Positions 1 through 11,309 of a stretch of DNA of 64,000 nucleotides are shown piece by piece. Positions within the stretch are counted from its first letter, which is position 1. Each line of letters begins with the position of its first letter. A program made the position numbers and the translations under genes. The notes below the pieces were generated by a model. The model was not told the origin of the DNA, made no database searches, and saw only the letters and a program-made list of their open reading frames with translations. Source of the DNA: Isoperla grammatica (Eukaryota; Arthropoda; Insecta; Plecoptera; Perlodidae); assembly GCA_945910005.1 (NCBI GenBank), contig OX246745.1:11849484-11913483 (forward strand), written 5' to 3'.

Positions 1-299
1 TGTGCTAATTTATTTTAAGAGTTGGCACGCCGAGCGAATTAGTGAGATAAATTGTTTTGACTTTTTTGTTGGGAACCCTGCACTTCTCGTTCTCACACAA
101 TCATCTCCACTTATGTGGAGATAAGACCTCGCCCCGTTGTCAGCTACGTCAGCGTCACTCACGTAAACAAGACAGAATGAGTTGTATTAGTGTTAGTGGA
201 TCGGCTCGCCATGAATCTACATGGTCGCTTGTAGTGCAACTATTTATGCAGTGTTTTGGTCGGTGCAGTTGAAGGTCAACAGGTGTTTAGTGCTTTACA

Positions 300-317
300 A
301 TGGATAGCTCATATAGA
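300..317 (+). CDS. candidate first coding exon (very short), weak
   Basis: An ATG at 300 (context ACAATGG) opens six codons (M-D-S-S-Y-R) that run directly into a consensus 5' splice site, AGA|GTAAGT, with the GT at 318. The 200 bases upstream are less AT-rich than their surroundings and could be a leader. Against this, several upstream ATGs exist (for example at 178, opening a frame that ends at 272), which is poor for a leader. No product can be named and no partner exon was found. This is inference from one ATG and one donor site. Confidence 0.18.
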
Positions 318-1296
318 GTAAGTAAAACACATCTTACTCTTTTACTGTACAAGGATTTATAGGTGTTTTGTAACATTCAAATGTATTAATCCATGTATTG
401 ATAATAGTATTACAAGTAGGGTGCGTGGCATAGGGGGGGACGGGTGCCCAGGCATTCTGCGTAGCCTGCGTGGCCAGTTAGGGGTCTGGGGCAAAGCTTT
501 AGCCGCCGGAGGAAAACATTTTTTTGGGGTGTTATTGCCCTCAAGATAGGCTTAAGCGATCTGAGACATTATTTTGAATGGGACAATTTGCCTACAATAC
601 AATGCCGACAGAGCCATATAAGCCATTTGTTTGGTTTATTAATGTACAAACACTTCTTGTTGGGGAAATAATTATGTGTAAATTAATTAATTATTTATTA
701 ACGTTGCGAGATAAAGTCAATTGATATGATATGAGATAAGATGGGTATTCAGAGGTGGCGATTTAGCCATACCCGGGAGGGATACTTTTCAGAAAAACAG
801 AGCCAGGGATGAAATAACCAGAGGGCCCGGGTGAAATCCCTCCCATCAATTTGTACCCTGATTTTAATCGCCCCCACCCCCCCGCAGTATTGTATATCAG
901 TTTAGTTAGCACGAGTAAAACTGACGTAGGCCTAAGATTATATTGTATTTTTTACTCGTGTGGTAAGAATGGCTTTTGTGTGAATGAGGTTAATTTTTAT
1001 AAACAAAACTAGATAAGAAATCGACACCCCCCCCTCTTCATTCCCTCTTTGAATTTACAAGGACTCAATAATTTATCGTTTTGTCAACTCGTTCTACGGT
1101 CAAATGAAAAGGCCTTCGCAAGTTTATTTATCTTAGCTTATTTGTCACTGTCATTTGGTATAGGCATTAATGAGTAAATAAACATTAATACATCGTTACC
1201 ACACTAGTGTATGTGGCTACTAGAGCGAATAAATATATGTATGAATCTTGCTCTATATGTCTATACTAAATATAAGCAGCATATTACTTTTGTTAC
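318..1296. other. no gene seen; AT-rich non-coding
   Basis: I see no coding signal. Short G or C runs (near 433, 876 and 1026) and one TAGGCCTA palindrome (927-934) are the only distinctive points. Confidence 0.5.
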
Positions 1297-1299
1297 CTT

Positions 1300-1367
1300 C
1301 GTATCCCAGTGGCTGAGGGCGACTTCTAGGAAAAAGCTCATGAGTTCTAATCTCCCATCTGAAGCAT
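1300..1367 (+). repeat. tRNA-like SINE head, degenerate
   Basis: The stretch carries an A-box-like segment (CCCAGTGGCTGAGGGCG) and, about 35 bases on, a B-box-like segment (ATGAGTTCTAATCTCCC). This spacing and order is that of a tRNA-derived polymerase III promoter. The cloverleaf is not intact, so I read it as an old SINE head, not a tRNA gene. Confidence 0.3.
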
Positions 1368-2084
1368 TTTGTCTTTGATTTCGAATGAGTGCAATCAATA
1401 TACTAAGATTTGTATTCGCTAAGGGTCTCTTATCGGACTTGCCATTTCAAAAAGAGTGAGGTTGATATCGAGGGTAAAAGAAGGATGCCCAAGACTTAAG
1501 ACCATTGTTAAGAGATAATGTTTAGTACGATTTTTATAAAGTTGGAACATCAGGTTATTTTGGATCTCTGGCTAGATATGAGTGGCGTAGCGGTCGTGGA
1601 ACCTCCATGAGATATTTAGGTGTTTCTTACCTAGGGCTGAACCATTCAGGGCCTTGGGGCCCCCGAAATAATCACAGGACTGAAGCATTAACTATTCTCT
1701 GCAGACCATAAGTGCACTTACGGTGAATGTTTATAGATCTCAGGGACGCCAAACACCACAAATGCAAGGATAAATAATGTTATTGTATTCTTTTAGTACG
1801 TTATTATCATTCATTTTGTGTTCTATAGTAAGGAAAAAGTCTTTAAAAAGAATAACCACATTTCTGGCTATAATCGGGGACGTAATCCCTTTAAGTATCC
1901 ATTTCTTCTCCCAGATATGACCTAATGCTCTACCTCCTACCAGCTTGGTATGAGTTTCTGCTGCACGTGTCAGAAACTAGACATACATTGCGTTTTATTA
2001 CTACCAGTCATCACCACTATGGCAACAGCGCTTCATCCCTGGCTTAACCGCTTAGAGCTGTCACACTGTCACATCTCCGTTGGT
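1368..2084. other. no gene seen
   Basis: Unremarkable AT-rich sequence without a recognisable repeat or exon signal. Confidence 0.5.
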
Positions 2085-2091
2085 CGCTTTG

Positions 2092-2391
2092 CTACAGTGG
2101 AGCTCCGCGGGAGTTTGCACCAACCTTTTAGGTAGTTTTCTTGGTACACCCCTAGAGCAAAGTCCAGTCGAGCAATTATCTCCATTCAAACTCGAGCAAA
2201 GGACGAGGATTTCAGATGACTGAATACACACATCACATTCTTCAAGGCGATGACGTCCGATCGTTCTAGGAAAACAAGAAATCTTGGGGTAGCTTATCCT
2301 TCAAAGTATTTATGAGTGTCCAAAACAGGGGGGGGGGGGGGGGAAATGGTGTGGCCATACTGTAAACTCCCGCGGAACTCTACTGTAGAGT
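2092..2391. repeat. short inverted repeat enclosing about 240 bases
   Basis: The left arm at about 2092-2120 (core CTCCGCGGGAGTTTGCAC) reappears in reverse complement at about 2361-2391 (core TTCCGCGGGAGTTTACA). The arms are about 28 bases with a few mismatches, well above chance in this AT-rich DNA because the core is GC-rich. It could be the ends of a fold-back element or two fragments of one dispersed repeat. Confidence 0.45.
2328..2343 (+). repeat. poly-G tract, 16 G
   Basis: An uninterrupted run of 16 G lies just before the right arm of the inverted repeat. It is one of twelve G or C runs of at least 15 bases in the window. Confidence 0.95.
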
Positions 2392-2426
2392 GTTTCGTTC
2401 TTGTAGATAGATCAGATCTCAAGGGT

Positions 2427-2580
2427 ACCGATAGAGGCAGCTCGGAAGTAACACGCGAGGATCTGATTCGGTTGGTCGCCAGTTCGATACTAGTTACCGG
2501 CAATCCTGACTGAAGGTTGTTTCCGAGGTTTTCCTCAGACACAAGGAGAATGCGGAAGCGGAAACATATTCGTCCAATGA
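2427..2580 (+). repeat. tRNA-derived SINE (family A), 3'-truncated
   Basis: It starts ACCGATAGAGGCAGCTC, matching the head of the better copies at 16.5, 23.7 and 40.7 kb. A diverged B box (CCAGTTCGATACTAG), the ACCGGCAATCCTGACTGAAGG segment and the body motif GAGGTTTTCCTCAG follow in order. Similarity fades after about 2560, so the 3' third is missing or eroded. Direct reading supports membership; the family name is mine. Confidence 0.7.
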
Positions 2581-5500
2581 CTGATGAAATTTGTGTAATG
2601 TCATTAGTTGAAGTTAGTGAACGTAGGGATCAAACATGTCCAACTGAAACATAACGTTGTAATGTAAACTGTCACTTTGCCAGCACAGGCGTTGCCTTCT
2701 ATTAAAGCATCATATCCACGGTTACCACCACTCTGCTAGGCCTACAATCACACTTCCAACAAAATATCTATTTGTTTTTTGAAAAGATGTGAGGTCATTA
2801 TTTGTCTGCAAAATTCAGGAAATCTCTGCTTTTGGGCCAAGTTTTAAACGTAGTATTTTCCGCAATGAAGGGCCTACCCTACCCTTACTCTAAAGTGCTG
2901 CAAGCATGCATTATATTTACGACTACACGAGTTCCCTATTATAAATGAAAGCTTCAAAGCACAAAAACAGAACCAACACTCAAAAACCTTGCGAAATATT
3001 ACTTACATTCATGTTTATGAACCACGAAATATAATTGGAGGATGGAGAAAAATTGTTTTCTAAAACGTGAAAAGTCTACAAGATACTATTTGAGAATTTG
3101 AATTGTGGAACACGTTTTAAAAGGTCAACCGTGGACTAAAATAAATACATTAGTTTTTACGATATTCTTAATTTTTTGTAATTAAAACTATATTTACTGA
3201 ACGTGAACGTGATTTTTCTTTAGTGTGTTAGTTATTCAGTCTTTATATTCAATAAAACATTATTTACAAATCTTTTCAGTGAATTACCTTTTCGAATTGA
3301 AATGTAAGGCAAGTGTTGTTTGTTGACTTGGGGAAACAAACATAAACTTTTGTTTTATTTCTCTTGGTGTGCCCACGGCATCGAGCTGGGAATGTTAGCC
3401 GAGCTGTCTTTCGACTACAAAACGCAATATACAGTAAATCTGTTTTCGTGGGTTTGAAGTGACTTCGCTTTGTGGTTTGTCTTTGTGGAGAACGAGGACA
3501 AGAGGAGATATCATATAAACTCATACTTTGTGAGTACCCTCATTAGCTTTACCCTTATCCTGCCTGGTGAGGTGAGCTGTACAAGCTATTATTATATCCC
3601 AGGGGGGAGACCGTTAATAATCGTGGGACTATAGAGATAAATGACCCGAGTCCATTTAAATGCACTGCACACATTCTACATACAAGATTCACATATGATA
3701 AGAGATTTTTAAAAGTTTTTTCTTGACCTAATATCTGACACAGAAAATTATTTCATCTTGCATGATAATTCACAATTGATTTATTCATTAATAAGTAAAA
3801 TCGGAGTCTACAGAGAGCGGAACAAAATGTATTCAAAATTCTTTAAGTTAAGATTGCATCCGATAATACAATCATATCGCAATTGTCGGATTTGATCGAA
3901 ACGTAAAGAATGTTGCTTATATTTTACGTCGTTATCTGTAGACCCTGCAAATAATTATCTAGCTGCGGTATCTTACCACAGTTTTGATTTTAAACATTGT
4001 GTTAAAACAGAACTAACACCTGAACACCTTAATACCTCACGTTCTTATTGCCACAGACTCTTAATACCCAATGATGCCCTTTTTGTTCAGGTGAGACGTT
4101 ATACTTAATCTTTTGTGTCCCCTGTTGGAAAAGTAATAATACCCATCATCAGTTGTGTATCTGTCAGTGCCTAAGATCACAAAAGATTACCCCGTCAATC
4201 CGTGTAACAGTAATATAGCCATCATCTTTCTAGCTCGAGTTGGATGTTGTTTGCTTTGCAATAACGGTTTTTCGGATTCCACAGCACGCTTGATCTGATA
4301 AGGTTATCAGCCGCACGCTACTCAAAGAGAGAGAGGTGGAAAGTGAGATGTAAGAAGTTGGAGGTTATCTGATAAGGGGTTAAGGGATGTTCATCACTTC
4401 AATTACGGTTTAAGTATATACTTGAGATATGCAGGTGATGATATTTAGCGTTCTTGTCTCATATTTTGACAAAATGCCAATCAATATTATGTATGGATGA
4501 TGAGTTTTGTGTGATACCACTGAGCCATCTCTATTGGTCCCACAATATGTGTAAATACTCACTACTATTTTGTTGTAATAGAGCCGCATGGTGCAATCAT
4601 CAACGTCATTTCATCACACACATTTATATTATACGCTAAAACTTAAACACGCACGAAGTTTATGTCACTGTTCTGTTAGAGAAACCAAATTTAAAAAAAG
4701 TATATAAAAAGGGTGTAGATGCATTATTTTTATAAATATCAAGAGTACATTTTATATTCACAGAAATTCCCAAGAATAGCACAAACTAAAAATCTATTTA
4801 TCTATTAACAAAACATTTATTTCTGAACATAATGTTTGCTGATATATCAAAATAACAATCAAAATAACAAAAAAAAACCAATTTAAATCCAAATAAACCC
4901 TTGCCTGAAAATCAAGTGATGGACAGCAAACGACGAGGATTGAGGAAACGTTGCAAATGATGTTTAATTACTCCGTCTAAGCGGTAACCAGGTAGATTCA
5001 GATGTCGGCAGTTGGAACTGACGTCTGCGAGTAAATCGTTATTATCTGCCCCTTTCCAATTTCATCTTTTCTTTTCTTCTCCCTAGGTTCACTCAACGCT
5101 CCATCATAATTGTCGACCCTTTTCATGACCGAAACACCCCCACCCCTCCCTTACTTACGTCTCCATTCTCTCTAAGAGCCACCCCCCCCCCCCTCTCTGA
5201 AAATAATCCCCGGAAAGGGAACCTACCAATTAATCTAAAAACGATGTGGAAAGAGTCGAAAACGATTATCAGAAAATTATATTGTTCTCTTCCCACGCAA
5301 TTATGGGTTTTAAATTTTCCCTGTACGATTTCACTGGGAATTCTTGCGGTAGTTTTAAGAGTTTGGAATCGTCACCTGTAATCACCTAGTGTTGTCCGAT
5401 CATTCTGATGATCTTAACACAATATTATGTAGTAAATATATGTATTGGCTAATTACACGAAGGTAAAATACTTAATGATGAAATGATTTAGAAAATTAAA

Positions 5501-7009
5501 AATTAAACTCGTTTTTAAGATCCATATGTTTTAATATTGTGTTTTAGTAAAAACAATAGAAATTATCACATGATTAAATTTTTTTCCGAGAACATTAAAC
5601 TGTTTCACCCTGCACGTCAGATAAAGCTGATGTGCACCCTATAACGGGTATTCTTACAAAAAATTATTAATTATATAATAACCTCAAGTATCAACTACGT
5701 TAATGCAAACAGAGCCAAAAACTTTAATTATTTATTTGTGTGTGATGAAGTCTTATTATAATTTTATAGTTGCACGATTTTAGAGTTGTCAGCTGGTCAA
5801 GTTGAATTGAAATTTGTAGATCGCAATTGCTATTGGCAACTCGTCTACGATTCTAATTGTAGTGTGATATGTCTTTATGGGAATATATTCGTGAGTGTTG
5901 GGTGTCTCTTACCAACATACGCCCGCATTGGGCTCAAAGGAATGCTAGCTCCAGCCTTATCTCATTCTAGGTCACATGGTGGCCAGCTGACTTCGGAGAT
6001 AAGAGCTTACCAACTCGGGCATATTACAATGCTCTATTATAGGCCGAGGGGACGTGTTCAAATAGAGAACTTTGAACGCTTTCAAGTTAGAGCCCGTGGT
6101 ATTTTGTATAATCTCTGTATAATTTGTTGAAATCCCTGAACTTATGAATAGTTAATATTATTGTTGGGAAGAACTCGACTGCCATTTGCCTAGTGGTAAT
6201 ATGGAAGAGACAAAATAGCTACTTCGTTTTGGCAATTATCATTTCGTTAACTGTGTATACGAAAATAAAATACGTAAATGTTCGGAGGTAAAGTGAGAGA
6301 GTTAAATGAAAAGTTTTTGTCTGCAACTTCAATGTCAGTTAACGATACAGTTTATTTCTGTGGCGGATTTTAGATGGATACAAATATCCCTGAATTTAAA
6401 AACGAATTGTATCTTAATGTTTCAAAAAAAGGATATAATAACCAGAAAGTGGAAGTTATAAACAAAAAATACTAATAACATTTAGAAAAGAAGTAATAAA
6501 GATTTAGAAAAAGGTTTTCGTGACATATCTGATATGGACTACCAAAACTTAGACCAAACACGAATTAAAGAACGAATTCTTAATTACAAACAAAGAAACT
6601 CAGGAATATTATAAAAAGCATTTCATACTCGAGCATACTTAAAATAATATCACAGGAGAAATATTAAAATACTTTTGATATTAATATATATAAAATTTGT
6701 TCACAAACTCTGCTAATTTATGTAGCATATGATTCACTTTTCATTCATCAACAGTGTAACAGCAAACAGTCAGTTGCCAGATATATAGATTAGTTCATTT
6801 CCCTCCGAAAACAAGTGCGAGCAATGCAAACACCTCTATAAAAACGAGCTCGCTTCACTATGTGATACTGCAGGCACACAAGACATCTACTATGTAGAAA
6901 ATAACATGAAAGCTTTATTCTAGCTAATAATTCTTTGAGGGTGTTAAATATGAAGGTAATTTATAATTTAATGTCAATGGACATTAATTGATATCAGAAG
7001 TGTAGAAGT
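2581..7009. other. no gene seen; long AT-rich stretch
   Basis: I found no convincing exon. A TAGGCCTA octamer lies at 2737-2744 and a C12 run at 5182-5193. The 5786-6130 open stretch starts without an ATG and looks accidental. A TATAAAA at 6837-6843 has no initiator at the right spacing. Confidence 0.5.
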
Positions 7010-7410
7010 TTAGCCGCGGTCGCTTAGCCGGTTCCCATACGAACACCGAATTTAAGCAACCTTGGGCTAAGTCAGGAGGTGTATGGGTGACCACTCTCCT
7101 CTGAAACACTAGTTACCGTTGGTTAGAGGTTATTGGAGGGTTCGAAAGCTTGTGTAACAGCTTCGTTCTTCTCGTCAACTGCTCGGTAGTCCAGGTTAGT
7201 AGAGGAACCTATATGACTGGTCAAATTTACACCGTCCTTTCGGATTGGACGTAAAGCCGATGGTCCCCTTGGTACTTTTCGACAGGAGTAGGCTTCGTGC
7301 CGGTACCAGACTTCCCCTCCTCCCTTCCTCATTATCATTCACCAATCATCACTCATCAGTCTAAAGAAGGCATTGTGCTCTACACTGGCCTTAATTACAA
7401 TAAAATAAAT
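7010..7410 (+). repeat. 5S rRNA-derived SINE (family B), full-length copy 1
   Basis: The element begins TTTAGCCGCGGTCGCTTAGC. It continues with a segment that reads like the 5S rRNA internal promoter: CACCGAATTTAAGCAACC (A-box region), then GTCAGGAGGTGTATGGGTGACCA (C-box region; 5S rRNA has TGGATGGGTGACC at this spacing). About 250 bases of unrelated body follow, with a central TCGGATTGGACGTAAAGCC, and the tail is TTAATTACAATAAAATAAAT. This order fits the SINE3 class, in which a 5S promoter drives a short non-coding retroposon mobilised by a LINE. Two further copies at 16.6-16.9 and 52.0-52.3 kb define the body. An 8-9 base insertion (GTTCCCATA) separates the first 22 bases from the 5S part compared with copy 2. 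Confidence 0.75.
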
Positions 7411-9022
7411 ATCAGAAATGTATTGAGCTTTAGAACACCTACCAGCATAATAACGATGACCAGACAAAAGTCATTCTCCATCTTACATTCCCCTTTGTCG
7501 GTTTTGTAAGTTTTACTGGCAAACTATACAATTAGTTTGTTTATGATTCATGTACCAGTACAGTATTTCTAGATACGACAGAAAATAGGAAGAGCTTCCA
7601 AGCATAAACACAATAGTATGTCTAACATAATAAAATGTTGGAACAGATTTGATTTAAATAACAACTACACACTAACTTATAATATATTACATTATTGTTG
7701 GTTATTCACTTAAACTTGCAGCTTTAAACATAATTGTTATTTAATGTTGTGCTTTAAATTACCAAATATGATAACGCAAGTTGGTCAAAGGAAAGTTACG
7801 AGTAAAAAAAGATGGGAGATGCGAGGGAGGTAGAATATATTGTGCTAATAGTGAATTATTAACAGTGTATTGTTTAATTCTATTTTCGATATCTTGTAAG
7901 CAATATTATATTCCCCCGATGAAAATGTCCCATTAGAATTAAGGTTATGAAGTTCATGACAAACTATGAAAAAAAGAAAATTTCAATTCCGTAGAAGCAC
8001 AGTTTGCGTCTTTTGTACGTTTTCAGGAATCGAACTTTAATCATTAGTTAACTTTACTTAAGAAAGTCGGAACTTATTTTTCTAAAGATTTGTAGTAACG
8101 ATAAGTATCGAGAATAAAAAGAAATGCCGTTTTAAAAATACTATAGACTGCCAAGTGATTAGTTAACCGTTTTGTTCTTAGATTCATTTGTTTCTCTTAC
8201 TGGATTTTTTCATCCAATGGAAATGCTGCAGAACAAGCCGTGAGACTAGTATTTTCCTAATGTTTCATTTCATATAATTTCAGTATGAAAATAAGAAATG
8301 TTATTTTGTGTTTTTGTTGCAACATTTTCATAAAAGAGATACTTTAGTATAGAACTCTCATCAATAAACTGTTGGCCCTACATTGTATCCAAAATCGACA
8401 CCCTAACCGTGCTCACGCATTCATAGTTTTGCCTGCAAACTTTTAAAAACGTTTGTAGCAGCTAAAATAGTACTTAATTATTACAATTTGCTCTCACCAC
8501 TTTTGGGAAGTATACTAGACACTCTTCTCAATGTCTACCTCGTGCCCGACGCTTCGCCACTGATATCTATACGGGTTCCTCGGGGCAAATTGGTTGGATA
8601 TCGCTCTCGCTTAACCGACAAAGCGAAGGCAATTGAATACGATGCAGAAACGCACATTTCCAAAAAAACTAAAAAAAGTATACGAAAGATGTGCGCACTT
8701 CATATGAAGTATTGTATGAAGTAACGTCAAATAGACTTGTTAAAAAAGATAAGTGATCAGTTTCGATCCCCTCTAGATAAGTTTAGAATATATATACTAC
8801 AAATGAAAACAGCTCGTGGACAGACGGATCCCTGTTAATTGCAAAAGCTGCCAGTTAATTGTTAACGCCTTGACGAGATCAGGATTGCCGAAGCGATATA
8901 ACATTGTCAATAATAAAACGGCGTTAACAGAGACCAACCTTTTAGGCCTGTGATAGTTATTTTTGTGTTGCAATTCCTGCTTTGGATTATTTGTAGACAG
9001 ATTTTTTCTTTATTTCTCCATT
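7411..9022. other. no gene seen
   Basis: AT-rich sequence without recognisable exon, repeat family or RNA gene. Confidence 0.5.
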
Positions 9023-9149
9023 TATTCATTCATTCATTCATTCATTCATTCATTCATTCATTCATTCATTCATTCATTCATTCATTCATTCATTCATTCA
9101 TTCATTCATTCATTCATTCATTCATTCATTCATTCATTCATTCATTCAT
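9023..9149 (+). repeat. (ATTC)n microsatellite, about 31 units
   Basis: A nearly perfect array of the tetranucleotide ATTC. Because the unit is not a multiple of three it reads as repeating F-I-H-S in every forward frame, which makes long but meaningless open frames. Confidence 0.97.
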
Positions 9150-9179
9150 CATAGACATTTCTCGCTGTGGTTGACTAGA

Positions 9180-9440
9180 GCGTGTGGAAACAGTACTCGG
9201 ACCAACTGAGAAAAGCGCTCCGGGAAAGCAGACTAGAGCTGTATGGAAGGTCAGCTATTTCCACCTCATTGTCCACAAAACTTCTGTTCTGCTCACGACT
9301 CGTTGGTTGAGCTATGCTAGTGCGCCTGGGGCTACTTGTTTGCTCACTGACTCACCGTCTGTCTGGTGGTCTGTAGTGTTGCCTAGCGCTCAGCGCTGCC
9401 TCCGGCTCAACGGTCACCCGGCGAACTACACACAGGAACG
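9180..9440. other. GC-richer island beside the microsatellite, function unknown
   Basis: This 260-base stretch is about half G+C, clearly above its neighbours. It contains GCGCTCAGCGC and, on the minus strand near 9345-9355, a possible splice donor (GACGGTGAGTCAG). A 100-codon forward frame crosses it but has low-complexity, unfamiliar content. It could be an exon, a promoter or part of an unrecognised repeat. Confidence 0.25.
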
Positions 9441-10286
9441 AAAACTGTTCATTACATTTGTTGCAAAACTGTTTTCATATTTCTGAACATATTTTTTTTT
9501 TATTATTATTATACCTTTGCTTAACCTGGGTGTAAATTTAGTTTGGTTAATAATTCGTAATAAATAAACAATTATATCAAATTTCAAGTAAAGAAGATCA
9601 CAAGAACATTTTTCTAAATTTCGCAGCACACGCTTCAAACATAGATCGATTTTGCGTATCTGGTATAGTTTTAATTGCTAAGTAGCGTTTTGATTAAACA
9701 TGCAACAGGTAGCCTACTTTTTCATTTAATTTAAAGTGAGTGTTTCGACTGGTTTTGTTTTGACTTGTACTATGTAACATATGGTAAATATATAACAAGT
9801 AACACTAAAAATCGTATAATGTAAAAGATTACCAAAAATGTAAATTGAAAAAACTTAAAATGCGCATCATTTCGATTCCAAATGAATATCATAAGTGAAA
9901 CTTACATCCAAAATAAGAAAGTCAGTGAAAATCAATCTATCCCGAGCAATATTAATAATAATCACCTAAATTTGGTCTCTGCAGCCAAAGCTGTTGCCAC
10001 ATGACACAGAATATCACATAATATCAAAACGAAAATCTAAATAAATTACACTTTATAAAACTTATATTTACTCTAAACAAAATTACGTGTACAAATGGTA
10101 CTACTTCACCTACCCACACAACATTTTTTGGGAATGTAATTGACATTTTAGAAAGATCGAAAAATTACAATTTTGGTTTCAAGATTAGTCTTTTGATGAA
10201 ATATTCATTCTAGCACCACGTGACCGACCAAACCTTTAAGAGCATATTAACGTTTTGTTTCCAGACTTGGGACTCTGTTCTAGAGT
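9441..10286. other. no gene seen
   Basis: AT-rich, no recognisable signal. One CACGTG lies near 10216. Confidence 0.5.
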
Positions 10287-10422
10287 CTAGGCAAACTGAG
10301 GAACCTCTGGTGGAGACATGCCTGAATACAGTGGTGTCGTGTCAATCATAGGAGACAACCATAGCCGCAGGCTCATAGCAACTTCGGGTGAGCTTTCAAC
10401 TTTACGCCTCATATTTTGGAGG
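10287..10422 (-). CDS. candidate terminal coding exon, unknown product
   Basis: Reading the minus strand, a pyrimidine-rich acceptor (CGTTTTTTATCAG) ends at 10423. One frame then stays open for about 44 codons to a TAG at 10289-10287. The peptide includes MRRKVESSPEVAMSLRLWLS near its start and ends SPPEVPQFA. The stretch is close to 50% G+C and stands out from AT-rich flanks, as an exon would. The same frame is also open for 18 codons upstream of the acceptor, so the acceptor is not proven. I do not recognise the peptide, and no polyadenylation signal was seen close downstream. It may be the last exon of a minus-strand gene whose other exons lie to the right. Confidence 0.28.
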
Positions 10423-10504
10423 CTGATAAAAAACGAATACTCACCAGGGCGTAACTCTACGTCGATAACGATACACAATTTTTATTTTTAAATTATACCT
10501 CATT

Positions 10505-10790
10505 ATCGAACTTCGAAATCGAAAATCTGATTCAACATGTGTATCAACTGTGGTTTGGTAAGCCCGACGCTTTAAATTGTATCTTACATTATAATCAGTA
10601 TGGTTTTTAATACTAATCAGTTGTATTACTAATCGATTTAATAATCCAAATAACTACGCTAATGGTTATATTATTTCATTCAGTCTGTAGGGCTTACCAA
10701 ATCACAGTGACTCAAATTTTCGCTTTCATGTAGCATTCTTGAGATAGAATTAAAAAATGAAAATTTAGTAGAGAAGTGAGGGAATTTATG
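10505..10790. mobile_element. diverged fold-back MITE, related to the element at 54.5 kb
   Basis: The arms carry TGTGGTTTGGTAAGCCC on the left and the reverse complement, GGGCTTACCAAATCACAG, on the right. TTACATTATAATCAGTATG lies inside the left arm and ATTCAGTCTGTAGGG inside the right. The outer right segment, CTTGAGATAGAATTAAAAAATG, matches the same position in the 54540-54888 element. Ends are eroded and no target duplication is visible. It has no coding capacity, so it would need a transposase in trans. Confidence 0.7.
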
Positions 10791-11100
10791 TTGATAGACC
10801 AATGACTCCCAAATTTTAAATGGATTGATGATAGTAACATAAATAAGATTGAATTTACTTGACTGATTTGTTAATAAAACAACGGTGACATGTTTACAAA
10901 AATATATAAATATAAGTATATCATAAATCAGGAATATGATGATATTTCAAATTTCGTTTTTCAAAATTTGGTAACCATGCAGTCGAGGCGGTAGGTGGGT
11001 GACACAATTAAACTATATACCACATTGCTTACATGTCTACGCCAGAATTCGAACCTACTTAAATATATCGTTGATCTGGTCTTTCCCTATCCTGCTCATG

Positions 11101-11309
11101 AAGCCCTAACCACAATTGTTGGCAACGGTATCGTAATCGGGATCGGGATCGCAATCGTCTAAATATGAATATATTTCCATTACAATAAGGATTGCAACAT
11201 CACGACGTTACGATTTAGTTGGGAACAGCGCCATAAGAACTAAGTTAGTTAGTTAACGATTTCCGGATTACGATTTCGGTCACGATGCCGACAATTGTGG
11301 TAATGGCTG
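11101..11309. mobile_element. fold-back MITE with CGATCG-rich interior (family M2), copy 1
   Basis: Imperfect terminal inverted repeats begin AAGCCCTAACCACAATTG on the left and CAGCCATTACCACAATTG on the right (read inward). Each continues into TNGGCANCG-type sequence and then ATCGGGATCGGGATCGCAATCG on the left. The same ends recur at 34.8 and 56.8 kb. It is about 209 bases with no open frame. No clean target duplication could be read. It resembles non-autonomous hAT-like elements in size, but the superfamily is not established. Confidence 0.65.

Noticed and set aside
5786..6130. 114-codon open stretch
   Set aside because: No ATG at its start, no domain or codon bias recognised, and no splice signals.
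6837..6860. TATA-box promoter
   Set aside because: TATAAAA is present but the only initiator-like TCACT is about 20 bases from it, too close, and no leader or exon follows.
7030..7110. Functional 5S rRNA gene
   Set aside because: Only the promoter-proximal part resembles 5S, the first 40 bases are unrelated, and the segment is fused to a SINE body repeated elsewhere.
8950..9174. F-I-H-S repeat proteins
   Set aside because: Translation of the ATTC microsatellite.
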